Positions 11,100 through 52,713 of a DNA stretch of 64,000 nt are shown one piece after another. Each line of letters starts with the position of its first letter. Position 1 is the first letter of the stretch. The position numbers were made by a program, and so were the translations under genes. The notes under the pieces are model-generated. The model was given only the letters and a program-made list of their open reading frames with translations. It made no database searches and was not told the origin of the DNA. Origin of the DNA: Piscicola geometra. Taxonomy: Eukaryota > Annelida > Clitellata > Hirudinida > Piscicolidae. Location of the stretch: assembly GCA_943735955.1 (NCBI GenBank), contig OX030959.1:9041106-9105105 (forward strand), written 5' to 3'.

Positions 11100-12572
11100 C
11101 CCATTAACGCATGACTCAAAGGAATTAATTAATTTTTTAACATTTTATTGAAAACCCGATTCTAACAAATAAAATCAAAAAATTAGTCTGAAATATTTTA
11201 TACAAAAAAAGTTATGATGAAAATAAAAAATGTCCTTAAAAAAGGACGCTATGCATTGCTACCGACGGTAATCACGATTCGTGGTAGATGCTGAAGCACT
11301 CCAAATGTAAAGCTACATTACATTTAAGGCATTTCTTTTGCACTTTCTTTCCACATTGCTTGAATCTTTTTTGCCCATCTCCAATTTGACTAATAAAATG
11401 ATCTTATTAGTTTGGATACCACCGATCCACCAAGGCCTAAATCGCTGTTGCAATCTTCCGATGCTCCTTGATATGGGTTTACCAAATAACCAAGCCTATT
11501 ATTTAGACGCCAAACTGTATTCCCAAACCTTATAGGTTTCCCTCTGATAAGTTCTTTTGATGAATGCCTCCCATAATATGACACGATTGATTCATCAATT
11601 GCCAAATGACATTCTTTGGGCTAAAATTTGTAAAATCTGTCATTCATAGCATCAAATAATGGACGCACTTTGGCCATTCTGTCTAATTTATTAGTTTTCT
11701 CATTGTCATTGCAATGAAAATATCTTAATAATTATTCAAATCTGTTGACAGTTATAGCATTGCTTACAGCTAGATTGTGTCCATGGTCGCTTTGTTCGCA
11801 ATACATCCTGCGGTTTGCCATAGGAACATAGTCTCTTGATTTTGAGGGTAGAGCGCTATAGAAATTTATTTGATTGATTGCCTGAAAGAATGAGTATAGG
11901 CTATAATTATGCTTTCAGGTTTGCTCCTTTAGCAAACCGCAGGATTTACTGCGAACAAAGCGACCATGGACACAATCTAGCTATACTGTATAGTTATCAA
12001 CTTGATGACTGTTACATAAAAAAATTAATTAAACAATGTGAGGAAAGACATGTTTTCAAATTTTGATTTGTCGTGTAAACTGTTAGAACTGTATCTGCTG
12101 AGAAGAAATCATTGTCATCTTCCAAAATACTAAGGACTTCATGAAGAGCGAATCTGAAAATAATTGTTTTTACCATCAGTATTACTGCATAGTGTCCTTA
12201 AAAAAGGACACTCAATAAAACACAGTTTTTGGAAATAATATTACATGTAAAATAAAATTTATTTTAAATAAAGATATAAGAATGAATAACAATGAAATAT
12301 TATTATACATTATGAATGGTAGACATTAAATAAAATTATAACTAACTTTTTTTCATGAGCCATGACAAAAACACAAAAAATTTAGTTATCGCCTTGAAAA
12401 ATCAGAATATCGAAACAATCTATCAATTTCAAATCACAAAAAATTTTTTAACAAAGACTTCAGTTTATATAGGACAGGATTAGCTGCAAAGATAATAAAT
12501 ATAATCAAGATAACTATTATTAAAAAAACTTTTTATTGCTGTCCTTAAAAAAGGACAGTATGCGTTAATGGG
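11100..12572 (-). mobile_element. piggyBac-like transposon, copy 2, rearranged
   Basis: TTAA at 11096-11099 and 12573-12576 flank the element. The termini CCCATTAACGCAT at 11100 and the complement of the same motif ending at 12572 are inverted repeats. An inner palindrome GTCCTTAAAAAAGGAC recurs near 11230, 12195 and 12541. On the - strand, 11390-11605 encodes AIDESIVSYYGRH and RGKPIRFGN, the region around the first catalytic Asp of piggyBac transposases, and the cysteine-rich tail follows at 11270-11380. The segment about 11830-12000 is inverted relative to the rest and carries a LINE tail (GCGCTATAGAAAT) near 11852. Confidence 0.87.
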
Positions 12573-12576
12573 TTAA

Positions 12577-13096
12577 GAAGAAACTGTTAAAAAAAGAAAA
12601 AGTTGACAAAATAATAAAATATAATTTCTTTATAATAATGATTATTACAAGAAAAATGTTGACAAATAAAATAATATAATATAGTTTCTTCATAATAATG
12701 ATCATTATGAGTTTATAAACTAAGATTATCTGTTTCTATTTGTTAACCTTTACATGTAGTCTGGTAAACAGTACTTTGCACAATTGAAGTATGTTATAAT
12801 TTGTAAATAAAGAAAATTTCATCATTATATATAACCCTGGAATAGTGTTTTTATAAAAAAAGCAAATTAATAATAATTTAATTTCTGTTTTTCAAATTAA
12901 TCTATCACGTGACCTTACTTTCTGCATAAAACAACTGTTAAAGGGACACATGTAACTAGTTCGAGCTTTCTTCCTTCGCGTTCTTCATTAAAACGTGGAT
13001 TGATTAATTTTATTAAAGTTTATACATTTTCTGATTTTCTAGTGAACTGAAAATATTTTGTTTGTTTAAACTTTTAAAATCACAATCAGACGAGTA
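12577..13096. other. AT-rich interval upstream of TMEM120
   Basis: No coding sign. A diverged tandem duplication of about 58 bp starting GTTGACAAA covers roughly 12601-12715. The last 200 bases before the ATG should include the TMEM120 promoter and 5' UTR, but no TATA box or other core element is convincing. Confidence 0.5.
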
Positions 13097-14239
13097 ATGG
13101 CTGCGGGAGAAGGCTCTCTAATGGATGAGTTAATGGATGAATGGATGGTTAATGAGAATAGTTTTTCTCTAGCCGAAGAAGAACACAGAAAATACGTTCA
13201 CAAAGTTAATGAGTTGACTGATGTTCAAGAAAAGTGTCAAAAAGAAATAACAAAACAGAGAAGTGAGTTACAAAAAATTTCTGCAATTATTGAAAAAGTG
13301 AAAGCTTCAAAAGATGGAGTATCTGAACAAAACTACGAATATTTAGTTGAACTAGAATCTAAAGTAAACAAGAAATTAGACTTTCTAAGAAAGATGGATG
13401 ATGTCTTGCCACATGAAAACAATCTCTACTTAAAAATCGTCCTTGGCTCTGTGAACGTCTCCCTGTTGAGCAAACGAGATAAATATAAGTATAAGCAAAA
13501 CTATGAACATTTTAAACTTTATGTAACATTAATTATTTTCATATTTGCTTTAATTTTATGGTTCTTTTTGAATTATAGAGTGACAGATGCCATTTTCCAG
13601 TTCTTATTGGTGTGGTACTATTGCACGCTAACAGTAAGAGAGCACATCTTGAAGATGAATGGCTCAAGGATCAAGGGCTGGTGGATCACACATCATTTCA
13701 TTTCTACAGCATGCGCAGGATTATTTCTGATCTGGCCTGATGGCTTTTCCTACCACTACTTCAGACCACAGTACATCATCTTTGCCATCTGCTTAACTCT
13801 GGTGCAGCTGACTCAGTTCTACTACCAGACAGGCAGTCTCTACCGCCTGAGGGCACTGGGCGAACGCAGGAACATGGACATCACAGTCGAGGGCTTCCAG
13901 TCGTGGATGTGGAAGGGCTTGACGTTCGTCTTTCCACTCCTGGCAGTCGTCTACATCTTCCAGCTCTACAACGCGTTCACACTCATCAAGCTCTCCTTCC
14001 ACCCACAGTGCTCCGAGTGGCAGGTCTTTGTGCTCGGCATCACCTTTTTCATCCTCTTCTTTGGCAACACGAGCACCATCGCGCACGTCATCCTCCAGAA
14101 GTCGAAGGGTGCCCCGGGCAGCAACATCAGCCAGTGGATGAGCAAGTACAAGGCACAGACTCCCATCCACAGCCGCAACGCCTCAGACAACTCCATCGCT
14201 GCAAGCATTCGAGATCTAGAAAAACCAAAAGATCATTGA
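13097..14239 (+). CDS. TMEM120: TMEM120 family membrane protein, single open frame
   Basis: A 380-residue frame with the full TMEM120A/B architecture: an N-terminal coiled-coil region (about residues 20-110), the conserved LYLKIVLGSVNVSLLS block, then about six membrane segments. Family signatures are VWYYCTLTVREHIL, NGSRIKGWWITHHF, YYQTGSLYRLRALGERRN and TVEGFQSWMWKGLTF. The family acts at the nuclear envelope/ER and plasma membrane; roles proposed for vertebrate members include adipocyte differentiation and mechanosensing, with the fold resembling a fatty-acid elongase and binding coenzyme A. Length and start match the family (vertebrate members about 340 residues). It is odd that there is no intron while every neighbour is intron-rich. 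It is also odd that the first half is AT-rich whereas the part after about 13660 is clearly GC-rich. No frameshift or stop, so it looks functional. Confidence 0.95.
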   Translation: MAAGEGSLMDELMDEWMVNENSFSLAEEEHRKYVHKVNELTDVQEKCQKEITKQRSELQKISAIIEKVKASKDGVSEQNYEYLVELESKVNKKLDFLRKMDDVLPHENNLYLKIVLGSVNVSLLSKRDKYKYKQNYEHFKLYVTLIIFIFALILWFFLNYRVTDAIFQFLLVWYYCTLTVREHILKMNGSRIKGWWITHHFISTACAGLFLIWPDGFSYHYFRPQYIIFAICLTLVQLTQFYYQTGSLYRLRALGERRNMDITVEGFQSWMWKGLTFVFPLLAVVYIFQLYNAFTLIKLSFHPQCSEWQVFVLGITFFILFFGNTSTIAHVILQKSKGAPGSNISQWMSKYKAQTPIHSRNASDNSIAASIRDLEKPKDH

Positions 14240-14555
14240 AATTAATTACTTTTATCATTCTATTACTTGGTCTTTTAATTAATTATGAATGCATTTTTTC
14301 TTAATGGCCTATATGGTTTTTAGTGAGATCTGTCGTTTAATGGCTTGATGCCGACGTCATCAACGTCTGCTTTGGAACTTCTTATTGTGTCTGCAGATGT
14401 GCTGCATGAAACTTGGACATTAGCAGCCTTCATGACTGCGTTTAAACCTTGAAGATCCATTTAAGACAGCCTATCAATGTCTGTGCCCTTCAATGCATCA
14501 TTGCTGACTCAACTTTGCATGTGACCTCCCATACGACTGTGTGCTCCCTTACACT
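14240..14555 (+). other. TMEM120 3' flank
   Basis: Low-complexity AT-rich start followed by ordinary sequence. Likely 3' UTR; no AATAAA signal is visible close to the stop codon (the first one seen is near 15020). Confidence 0.4.
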
Positions 14556-14990
14556 TCAAAAGCCTTCACAACAACATTCTGCCACCCTCTGTAAACTACA
14601 GTGCTCCACTAACCACCTTCACAACAACATTCTGCCACCCTCTGTAAACCACAGTGCTCCACTAACCACCTTCACAACAACATTCTGTCACCCTCTGTAA
14701 ACTACAGTGCTCCACTAACCACCTTCACAACAACATTCTGTCATCCTCTGTAAACTACAGTGCTCCACTAACCACCTTCACAACAACATTCTGTCATCCT
14801 CTGTAAACTACAGTGCTCCACTAACCACCTTCACAACAACATTCTGTCATCCTCTGTAAACTACAGTGCTCCACTAACCACCTTCACAACAACATTCTGT
14901 CATCCTCTGTAAACTACAGTGCTCCACTAACCACCTTCACAACAACATTCTGTCATCCTCTGTAAACCACAGTGCTCCACTAACCACCTT
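14556..14990 (+). repeat. 53-bp tandem repeat, about eight copies
   Basis: The unit runs from TTCACAACAACATTCTGTCA to GCTCCACTAACCACC and is repeated head to tail with very few differences (ACC/ATC after CTGTC, CTACAG/CCACAG). Confidence 0.93.
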
Positions 14991-14999
14991 AGACTTTCG

Positions 15000-15112
15000 A
15001 CAGACATTTAAGGCGTCAATAAATCCTGCTGCATTGGTGCATTTTTCTTGTTTTTATGGAAAAGCGCTATACAAATATATTTGACTGATTGATTGATGAA
15101 TGTCAATCTTCT
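15000..15112 (+). mobile_element. Short LINE/SINE 3' tail fragment (GCGCTATACAAAT type)
   Basis: AAAGCGCTATACAAATATAT followed by TTGACTGATTGATTGATG matches the 3' end type of LINE-C and LINE-D. The preceding bases are not assignable. Confidence 0.55.
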
Positions 15113-16047
15113 ATAACTACTTGCCACTCACATACTGGTGTAAAATATGGTCCGTTTGTACGCGCTTGCCTTATATCATTGAGAAGGAAGCACGTATGCT
15201 TAAGGAGGAGTGAGCTAGATATTTATTGCATAATGAATGGTAATCAGGCAGTTTGTGAATTGGATCAAGGTTGAGGGGGGGGGGGGATGCGAAGGAATGG
15301 ATAAGTACAAGCATCGATGGTGGCAGTGTGCGCACAAGGAAACGACAAGGAGATGTGCAAGGGTGAATGCCTCAAGGTCGTGTGAGTCTTCGTATGAGAA
15401 TGATTTACAAATGTAGTGCAGTGGGCATGCACTTGAGTTGAATGTACAAATCAACATGTGTACACGGCGTATCTAGTTACCAATAACCCATCATAAATAA
15501 CTTTCAAATTGCTGTGATGGGATGTTACAGTAACTGTAACGAGGGTGTTACAGTAACTGTGACTGTAACCAACTGTTGTAAATGCGGTTCAGTACACCTA
15601 AATGTGAATAAGATTACCATAAAAATTATTGCCGGCTCGATTGATTAGTCATGAGAATTTTAATTGGTGATTAATTAGATATTAATGAGAATGATTTACT
15701 TGGCTGATGGAGAGTGAATCTGCATTCCTAAAACCAAAAACAAAAGCAACATCACACTTCTAAACAGCACTGCCCGCTACAGTCTAATGAGTGGTGTTGC
15801 TAACGGCCAAGCAAAGTGGTTCGGAAGAGTCTTTGACTCCCACCACTACCACTTGACACCCACAATCACCTTAAACCACAACTCAAACACCACAAACTTC
15901 ACAGCACCCACTTAAACCCACTCACCATCACCATTTCAACCCCACCAAAGCACATCAGCACAACACCCACTTAAACCCACTCACCATCACCATTTCAACC
16001 ACACCAAAGCACATCAGCACAGCAGCCACTCCACACCACGATGAACG
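15113..16047. other. Intergenic DNA between TMEM120 and the RALGAPB 3' end
   Basis: No gene seen. It contains a poly-G run near 15273, a small repeat GTTACAGTAACTGT near 15525 and 15547, and a tandem duplication of about 68 bp (ACCCACTTAAACCCACTCAC...) near 15905-16035 just downstream of the RALGAPB stop codon. Confidence 0.5.
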
Positions 16048-40331
<24,284 letters not shown>

Positions 40332-40889
40332 TTTTGCTTTTACCGCAAACTTTTATAGCTTATGATGAGACATTCAGCTATTAACGTAGACAACTATAAT
40401 AGTATTTGTACAAATGTTTCAAATACGTACTTGAGTTTATTTAGTTACTACTTTAGTAAATTAATAACTATGGTAAACACAGGTAAGTCTTATTTAAAAA
40501 CTACACATTTTATATTTAATGTTTCTAGATTTCTGGTATAAAAAAAAAACAAAAAAATATTGTTTAAAAAATGAATCCTATAATTCTATCATATTTATTT
40601 CATTAAATAAACTTATAAACTTGCAATTGACGAAATAACTAAAGTTAGAAGCAGAGTTTTTAATCCTAAAATAATAATAAATGTTTAAAAAAAAATTTTA
40701 TTTTTTTGTTTATTTAACATATCAAATGTTAAATTTTCATACTATTTTCAAAATTTTAAATTGATATTTTGCTTTTTATGTTAAACTTTTCAAGTTAATT
40801 CATTTTTAAATAAATCCACTTTTAAATTACATCTTGCCTTGATTAAAAAGTTTAAATTGATACATTATTTTTCCAGCTAATTTTCTAAA
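40332..40889. promoter_or_regulatory. Divergent intergenic region between RALGAPB and BRAT1
   Basis: 558 bases separate the two start codons, which point away from each other. The sequence is very AT-rich with no CpG cluster and no clear TATA box placed for either gene. It presumably holds both promoters and 5' UTRs; that is inference from layout. Confidence 0.55.
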
Positions 40890-46816
<5,927 letters not shown>

Positions 46817-47260
46817 TGCTCCAGATACTTTGGTGCTGCTGCTGCTGCTGCTCTTATAATATATAAGTAAATAACTTTTTTGATATATAGAAAAATATTT
46901 ATCATAAAAAGGAAACTTTAATTCTTTTTGATACCTTTAGTATTTATTTGGTGACTAAGAAATTGTTTTGATGCCTTCATTGACATCTTTGCTTTTACAT
47001 TTCGAGGTTTTCACATAAAACAACGTCAAGGCCATTTTTGAATATATTTATTTCAAAATAAATAAAATTTAATCCTAAAATTGCAACTTTCTCGAATGAT
47101 TGGAGGATTCTGATCACGTGAATGAATCAAGTTGTATTGTATCAACAATTGTAAACGCCCACAACCAAAGAAATCAAAGTGCCTAAATCAATTTTCAAGT
47201 CTGGAGAATTTATTAAATTCCGTCATCCAAATAAATTAAAAACCGAGAAAAGTGAGGCAA
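46817..47260. other. Convergent 3' interval between BRAT1 and the carbonic anhydrase-related gene
   Basis: AT-rich; a short GCT repeat lies just after the BRAT1 stop. AATAAATAAA near 47057 is a candidate BRAT1 poly(A) signal; TTTATT near 47210 (AATAAA on -) is a candidate for the gene on -. Confidence 0.5.
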
Positions 47261-50200
47261 TCACTGGAAGTTCTTGTAGACCTGCCTGCCAGCCAAGTCG
47301 AAAAGGGGTCTGTTGACGGAGGTCGTCATGAGTGTGCCCTCGTCCTTGCCTTCAATCTTCCTCATAGAATCCAGCTGAGAAATTGGAATCTTGTTGCATT
47401 TATTATACTATAAAATGCCTTAAATACACAATAAAATACAATACAAAGACGAAGAATGTTAGAATTAGAATGATTAACGTGGGGCAAACTGACGAAGGAA
47501 GGGGGCACTTCGAGGGGCTCTTTCAAGACGATTCTCTCAGTGCCAGCAGTGCACGGGGTGCAGGTCAGAGTGCCATTGTATCTGTAAAACTCCGATCCGG
47601 TCATGAAATCCTCAAGCGAAAAGGTTGTACCTGTAGCGGTCAAGCGTGCATTTCATTACTCTGAATTTTCGTGGATCACGAATGTTAATCTTTTCAGATT
47701 ACATTTGAAAATGATTTTTTGTGTGAATAGCATTGAAAGAATAGTTTCGAATCTCACTGTATTCCTGTCCTGGCGTCAACAAGGCTTCAAACATTTCTTC
47801 CAGTTCGTGTAATTCAGATGCAGAATCATCCTCCTGAGTGAAGCATTTTAAATGTGTTTGGAGTGTGTAAGAGATACATAAAACATACATAAATTATGAA
47901 AACTGCTTCTACTGACAGGAGAAGGGGCGAAGGCGGGTCACTGGCGCCTTAAAACCAGTCGCTTCGGGCAGATGGGGCTCGTCAGCCCGGGAAGGCAACC
48001 CGACTAAGAGAAAGAAAACTCTGACCACCAACCGCTTGCAGACTACCCATTCATGGAAAAGGCTTCAGGAGTCAACCCCGAAGAAAAATCAGGAGTCGGA
48101 GTCCCTAAGGCGGTGGATCGTCATCTATGATGTCCTTCCGGCAACTCCTGCAGCCAAGTCGGCTCTAAGCGTGGTGCTTGCACCCCCTTGGATCTAGTCG
48201 ACGAAGCCGAGAGGGGGGTTCTGTTGTTTGGGCAGCACAAGACCTCCACACACTTTGCCCAGGCTAGCGCCCTGGAGATGTTCACTCCAGTCTCGCTTTA
48301 CGGCGGGAGCACAAACAAGAAGACAGCAGTTTACGGGTTATAAGTCCCTGCTCAATTGGCGTAGAGCTGGACGCCACAGGTTGTTTTCAATGGTGGGAGG
48401 GACCTTCGAAGTCCCACTGGTAACTACCGCCCGTCCTAAGCCGGGTCAATAAGGTGTTACCCGTCACTGCCTGTCTGCTTCAGTGGGTGCCTGGAGCTTA
48501 GAGCACAGCTCAACAAGCAGGTCGTTATCTTCACGCACCAAACAACTACAAATACAAAAAGATGGAAATTCCAGCTCTCCGTATCGCAAGCTGGAACGTA
48601 CGTACTATGCGCACTGGACTGAGTGATGACCTTCGTGAGATTGAAGACCTTCGCAAGACTGCAGTCATTGCTCATGAGCTGCACAGACTAAACGTCGACG
48701 TTGCAGCCCTACAGGAAACGCGTCTTCCAGAGTCTGGATCATTGAGGGAGAAACACTACACTGGATGAACTCAGCAAAGCTATCGATGCCTTGAAGAGTA
48801 GAAAAGCATCAGGAGACGATGGTATTCCACCAGAAATCATCAAATGTGGAAAACCGTCTGTACTAGAGCCACTTCACAAGCTCCTTTGCCTATGTTGGAG
48901 AGAAGGTAGAGTTCCACAGGACATGCGCAATGCCAAGATTGTCATCCTGTATAAGAACAAGGGCGACCGCAGCGACTGCAACAACTACAGGGGCATCTCA
49001 CTGCTTAGCGTCGTGGGCAAAGCTTTCGCACGCGTTGTCTTCAACCGTCTCCAAGTCCTAGCAAGTCGCGTGTATCCTGAATCTCAATGATCAGTTCCAG
49101 GAAAAGTGCAGAAAGCAGCGGATTTCGTTGTATATCGTTTTACTCGACCTAACCAAGGCATTCGACCTTGTAAGCAGGAACGGCCTGTTACGGCTTCTCA
49201 AGAAGATTGGCTGTTCACCTCGGCTGCTCAATATTACAAATTCTTATCACGAAAACACGCAAGGTGTGGTCGGCTACGATGGGGAGACCTCAGAATCATT
49301 CATAATCAAGAGTGCGGTCAAACAGGGTTGTGTGCTAGCGCCTACATTATTCGGTATCTTTTTCTCGATGCTGTTGAACTTTGCATTTAAAGAGTCTGCC
49401 GAAGGTGTCCATTTACACACCAGAAGTGACGGGAAACTGCTGAACATGGCACGCCTAGGAGCAAAGACAAAAATTCGGAGACATGCTGTTCGCTGATGTC
49501 ACACACGGAGGAACACCTTCAGTAGCTGGTGAATCGCTTTGCTCAGGCTTGCAGGGGATTCGGTCTGACCATCAGTATCAAGAAAACCAACATTATGGGT
49601 AAAGACATCCCTGTTCCACCCTCAATCACAATCGACAATCAAGTGCTGGAGGCCACTGACAAGTTCACATACTTGGGTTCCGTCATTACTAGCAGCCTAT
49701 CCCTCGACATCGAGATTGATAAGAGGCTCGCCAAAGCAGCCAGCGTCATGGCCAGATTGAGCAAACGTGTATAGTCTAACAACCAACTGACACTAAACAC
49801 CAAGCTCAAAGTGTACCAGGCATGCGTTCTCAGCACCCTGTTGTATGGCAGCGAAACCTGGACTACTTATGCCAGGCAAGAAGATCGTCTCGAAAGCTTT
49901 CATCTTCGCTGTCTCCAACGCATCCTTGGCATAATATGGCAAGAAAAAATCAACAACAAGCTCAATCAAGCCAACTCACTCAGCATACACCTTCTTCTAT
50001 GCCAAAGACGTCTACGCTGGCTGGGTCACGTGCGTCGAATGGAAGAAGGTCGCATACCCAAAGACATCCTCTATGGCGAGCTGGCTACAGGACACCGTCC
50101 AGTTGGTCGCCCGCAACCACGCTTCAAAAACGTCTGCAAACGCGATTTCAAACTTACGGGTATCGACCCTGGCAGATGGGAAGAGCTAGCCGATGACCGG

Positions 50201-51351
50201 AGGGGCTGGCGCCAGACTGTCCACAAAGGCATCAAGAAGGGCGAGGAAGAACGCAGGCAACATCTGGAATCCCGAAGGCAAAGAAGAAAAATGAGGCAGC
50301 AGAATCAGGCTCTCGATCCTCCATCCGACTTCACCTGCAGCCGCTGCAGCAGAGACTGTCGATCAGGATCGGTCTACTCAGCCACTCCAGAAGCTGCCGC
50401 CAAAGAACATACCAGAGCGCTATCACTATCTCACGAGATGGATGAATGGCCCAAAAAAAAAGTAAAATGAAAAAATGTAAGAAGTTATTCACCTTCAGTA
50501 AAAGCGACACAACGACGAAACTTCCTGGCACTTTCTTAGCTTCATCAATGCTGCTTGAACCCTCTTTCGAGTGAATAAATTCTATCTGAAAGAACGAGAT
50601 TTTTCTTACATTTTTTTCTTTAAATGGTTTTAAAATTCCTCAATTGTGAAATTTATTAATTTTTTGTGTTACGTTTTTGATTAGTTAAAATTCACTTTTA
50701 AAATATTTTTAAGCAATAAAAAACTTATAAGTCACACTAGAAATCCTCAAACCTCTCCGTGGAATGTTTCATCGTCAATCTTGTGCTCAGATCCAGCAGC
50801 ACCTTTTTCTCCCCAGTGGAAAACCACATAATCGAGATTGAACTTCACACCGTCCACATTCAACGTTTGTTTAAAATCGCCTCCGATGTAAGCTGAAGTG
50901 TTGGATAAAAAAGGAAAATAAAACTCAAGAATCTTTGATCAAGATGCACTTCGAAGACCTGTTTCTCCGTTGCTATCGACAACGATCACACTGGCGTCAT
51001 TTTCTTCTCCCCAGGCGAACTCCACTTTGCTTTTCTCTGCATCATAAACCGCAGCAGATGAAGTAATTTTGACGGGAGATTGGTTGGGATTGCTTTCTGC
51101 GCCACACTCGGCATGTTGGTTCCATTCGCTGTCAAGATCTTTGTTTGAAATGAGAAGCGGTATTGAATCACATTTAAAACTAGATTTATGAGTGTATTAT
51201 TGAAACTTCGATAAAACAAAGAGATACATTTTAAATTAATTTAGAAAGAGAAGTTTTGATAACTTCCACGCTATCAAACGTCAAGTGAAGTGAACGAACC
51301 TGCTTGACTGATTGCCAGGATGATGGGCAAGTAGATGAAAATCAACTTCAT
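47261..51351 (-). CDS. Secreted alpha-carbonic anhydrase-related protein, zinc site disabled
   Basis: Seven coding exons on -: 51300-51351 (signal peptide MKLIFIYLPIILAISQA), 50959-51139, 50753-50892, 50493-50585, 47758-47833, 47479-47630, 47261-47374; about 268 residues. The alpha-CA fold is plain: EWNQHAECG, NQSPVKI, YVVFHWGEKG with GSEHKIDDETFHGE, and YNGTLTCTPCTAG with IVLKEPLEVP. Cysteines in AECG and TPC correspond to the disulphide of extracellular CAs. In active enzymes three His bind zinc (human CA II H94, H96, H119). Here the position of H94 is Val (VVFHWG) and that of H119 is Glu (EIEFIH); only H96 remains. So CO2 hydration is not expected; a binding or matrix role like other CA-related proteins is possible but unproven. 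A 5' non-coding exon ends at 51451 with a strong donor. The intron 47834-50492 holds an RTE-type LINE. Confidence 0.92.
47916..50470 (+). mobile_element. RTE-like LINE, internally deleted, in the CA-related gene
   Basis: It begins with a GC-rich leader (GACAGGAGAAGGGGCGAAGG) and ends in an A-rich tract near 50455. At 48562 an endonuclease domain starts (RIASWNVRTMRTG, VDVAALQETRLPE) but after about 60 residues jumps to the front of the reverse transcriptase (KSRKASGDDGIPPEIIKCG, NNYRGISLLSVVGKAF). 49128-49500 has LLDLTKAFDLV and VKQGCVLAPTLF; 49529-50470 has the thumb and C-terminus (YLGSVITSSLSLD, YGSETWTTYARQEDRLESFH, HVRRMEEGRIPKDILYGEL) with a final Cys motif CSRCSRDC. Frameshifts and the internal deletion make it inactive. 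It lies on the strand opposite to its host gene. Confidence 0.87.
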
Positions 51352-51494
51352 TTTGAAAGATTTTCTAGCAATAGAAAAAAGTATTTAGTTAAAGCAAGTA
51401 GCTGATAATATTTAAAATTAATTAAATCAGAATAAGTCAAGCTTACTCACCGTGTCTATAGTTTTCAATAAACGATTCGCCCAGAGAATATGCT

Positions 51495-51502
51495 CTCTTA
51501 TA
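51495..51502 (-). promoter_or_regulatory. Candidate TATA box of the CA-related gene
   Basis: TATAAGAG on the - strand, about 45 bases upstream of the donor of a non-coding first exon (CACG|GTGAGTAAGC at 51451/51450). The next acceptor is at 51365, 13 bases before the ATG. Confidence 0.55.
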
Positions 51503-52031
51503 CCAATCATGAAGCATGAAGTTCAATATGATGGGATTATTCTATCATTGGTCCACAAACGAGCATGTGGCTAGCGTGAGCGACTGTTTTGGCACGAACT
51601 AATAAGCTAATGCAAACATTCACGTTATAAAAAAATATTTAAAAATAATGTTACATAATTTAATTTAGATTTTGAAATAAAGTCTTATGCACTGTTTCAC
51701 AGCTCAGATTGATCAATTTTTGGAAATTTTCACTCAGCTTTGATTAGATTATAATTATCAGATTAATTAAATTGAATAGATAAAAACTAAACGATATTCG
51801 AATGGTTCAATCACAGATTTTTATTTGAAAATAACCAGCTCACAGGCTTATTTCAACTGGCTAGCTACAAGTATTTAATTTTGAAATCCAAAGTTTTTTA
51901 TAATAAAAAAATGAATAAATGAAAGTTTAAATAAGATCTCTCACAATAATTTTTTGACAATTTCTCGAAAAACGAAAGATTTCAATCTTTTTTCTCTTCT
52001 CAAATTAACTCATTTTAATATTAGTTCCATG
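51503..52031. other. Divergent intergenic interval between two secreted-protein genes
   Basis: AT-rich, no ORF of note, no recognisable element. Confidence 0.4.
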
Positions 52032-52039
52032 TATAAAAG
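52032..52039 (+). promoter_or_regulatory. Candidate TATA box on +
   Basis: TATAAAAG followed by a G-rich stretch. It would drive a transcript whose first, non-coding exon starts near 52062 and is spliced to the acceptor TTTTTTTGCAG at 52690, just before the small secreted-protein ORF. The donor is not identified. Confidence 0.45.
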
Positions 52040-52713
52040 CGGGGGTGCTTTCCAGATGAGCTCCTGAACTTGTATTCTTCTATTGTATTTTACATTTTGA
52101 GAATTAAAGTTAAATTGTTGAAGGAAATGAGCACTAAAATCGCAATAAGCTTCGTTTCGAAGCCGATCGATGTCTGCTTATTTGCATGGTCAACAAGAAT
52201 TAGTATCTGCGTGAATCTACAAAAAACAGGCGTTCGTGTTGATTTTTGAAAATTAATTCTGAAATTTAATGAATTAGTCATCATATATGAAGGTGGTGCT
52301 TCGAGTGAGAAGCTAAGTTATTGGCTCTTGAATTGAAGAAGAGAACTAATAGAATTTTATTATTATTTGACAGATACACAACTACCAATCAAATTACAAC
52401 TTGATATCACGTGATTTTTTGTATAAAGCATCTTGAAGCCGGGTTTCAGGGTCATTTCTCTTTTGAAACTCTTTCCTGAGGGGTTCGTTTCAGTTGCAAT
52501 CTTTGCCACCTCATCTTCAGCTACGTCAACCTTTGAACTTATATTTTTCCTACTCACAATTCACTATGTACTCCCAAATAAAGCCAAACTGTTTTTAAAA
52601 ATTTCAAACTCTAAGATAACAGACTGAAACCTTCCAGCGAAACTTCTCAATGCCACTTTGTATGCCAATGCCAGCCAACTTTTTTTTGCAGATTGTTCAA
52701 GACTCTTGCAAGA

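Noticed and set aside
13793..14304. Frames on both strands overlapping TMEM120
   Set aside because: Shadows of a GC-rich coding sequence; only the 13097-14239 frame matches a family.
46834..46855. GCT repeat as a coding poly-Ala/Leu extension of BRAT1
   Set aside because: It lies after the TGA at 46814-46816, and the conserved DCY end shows that stop is the true one.
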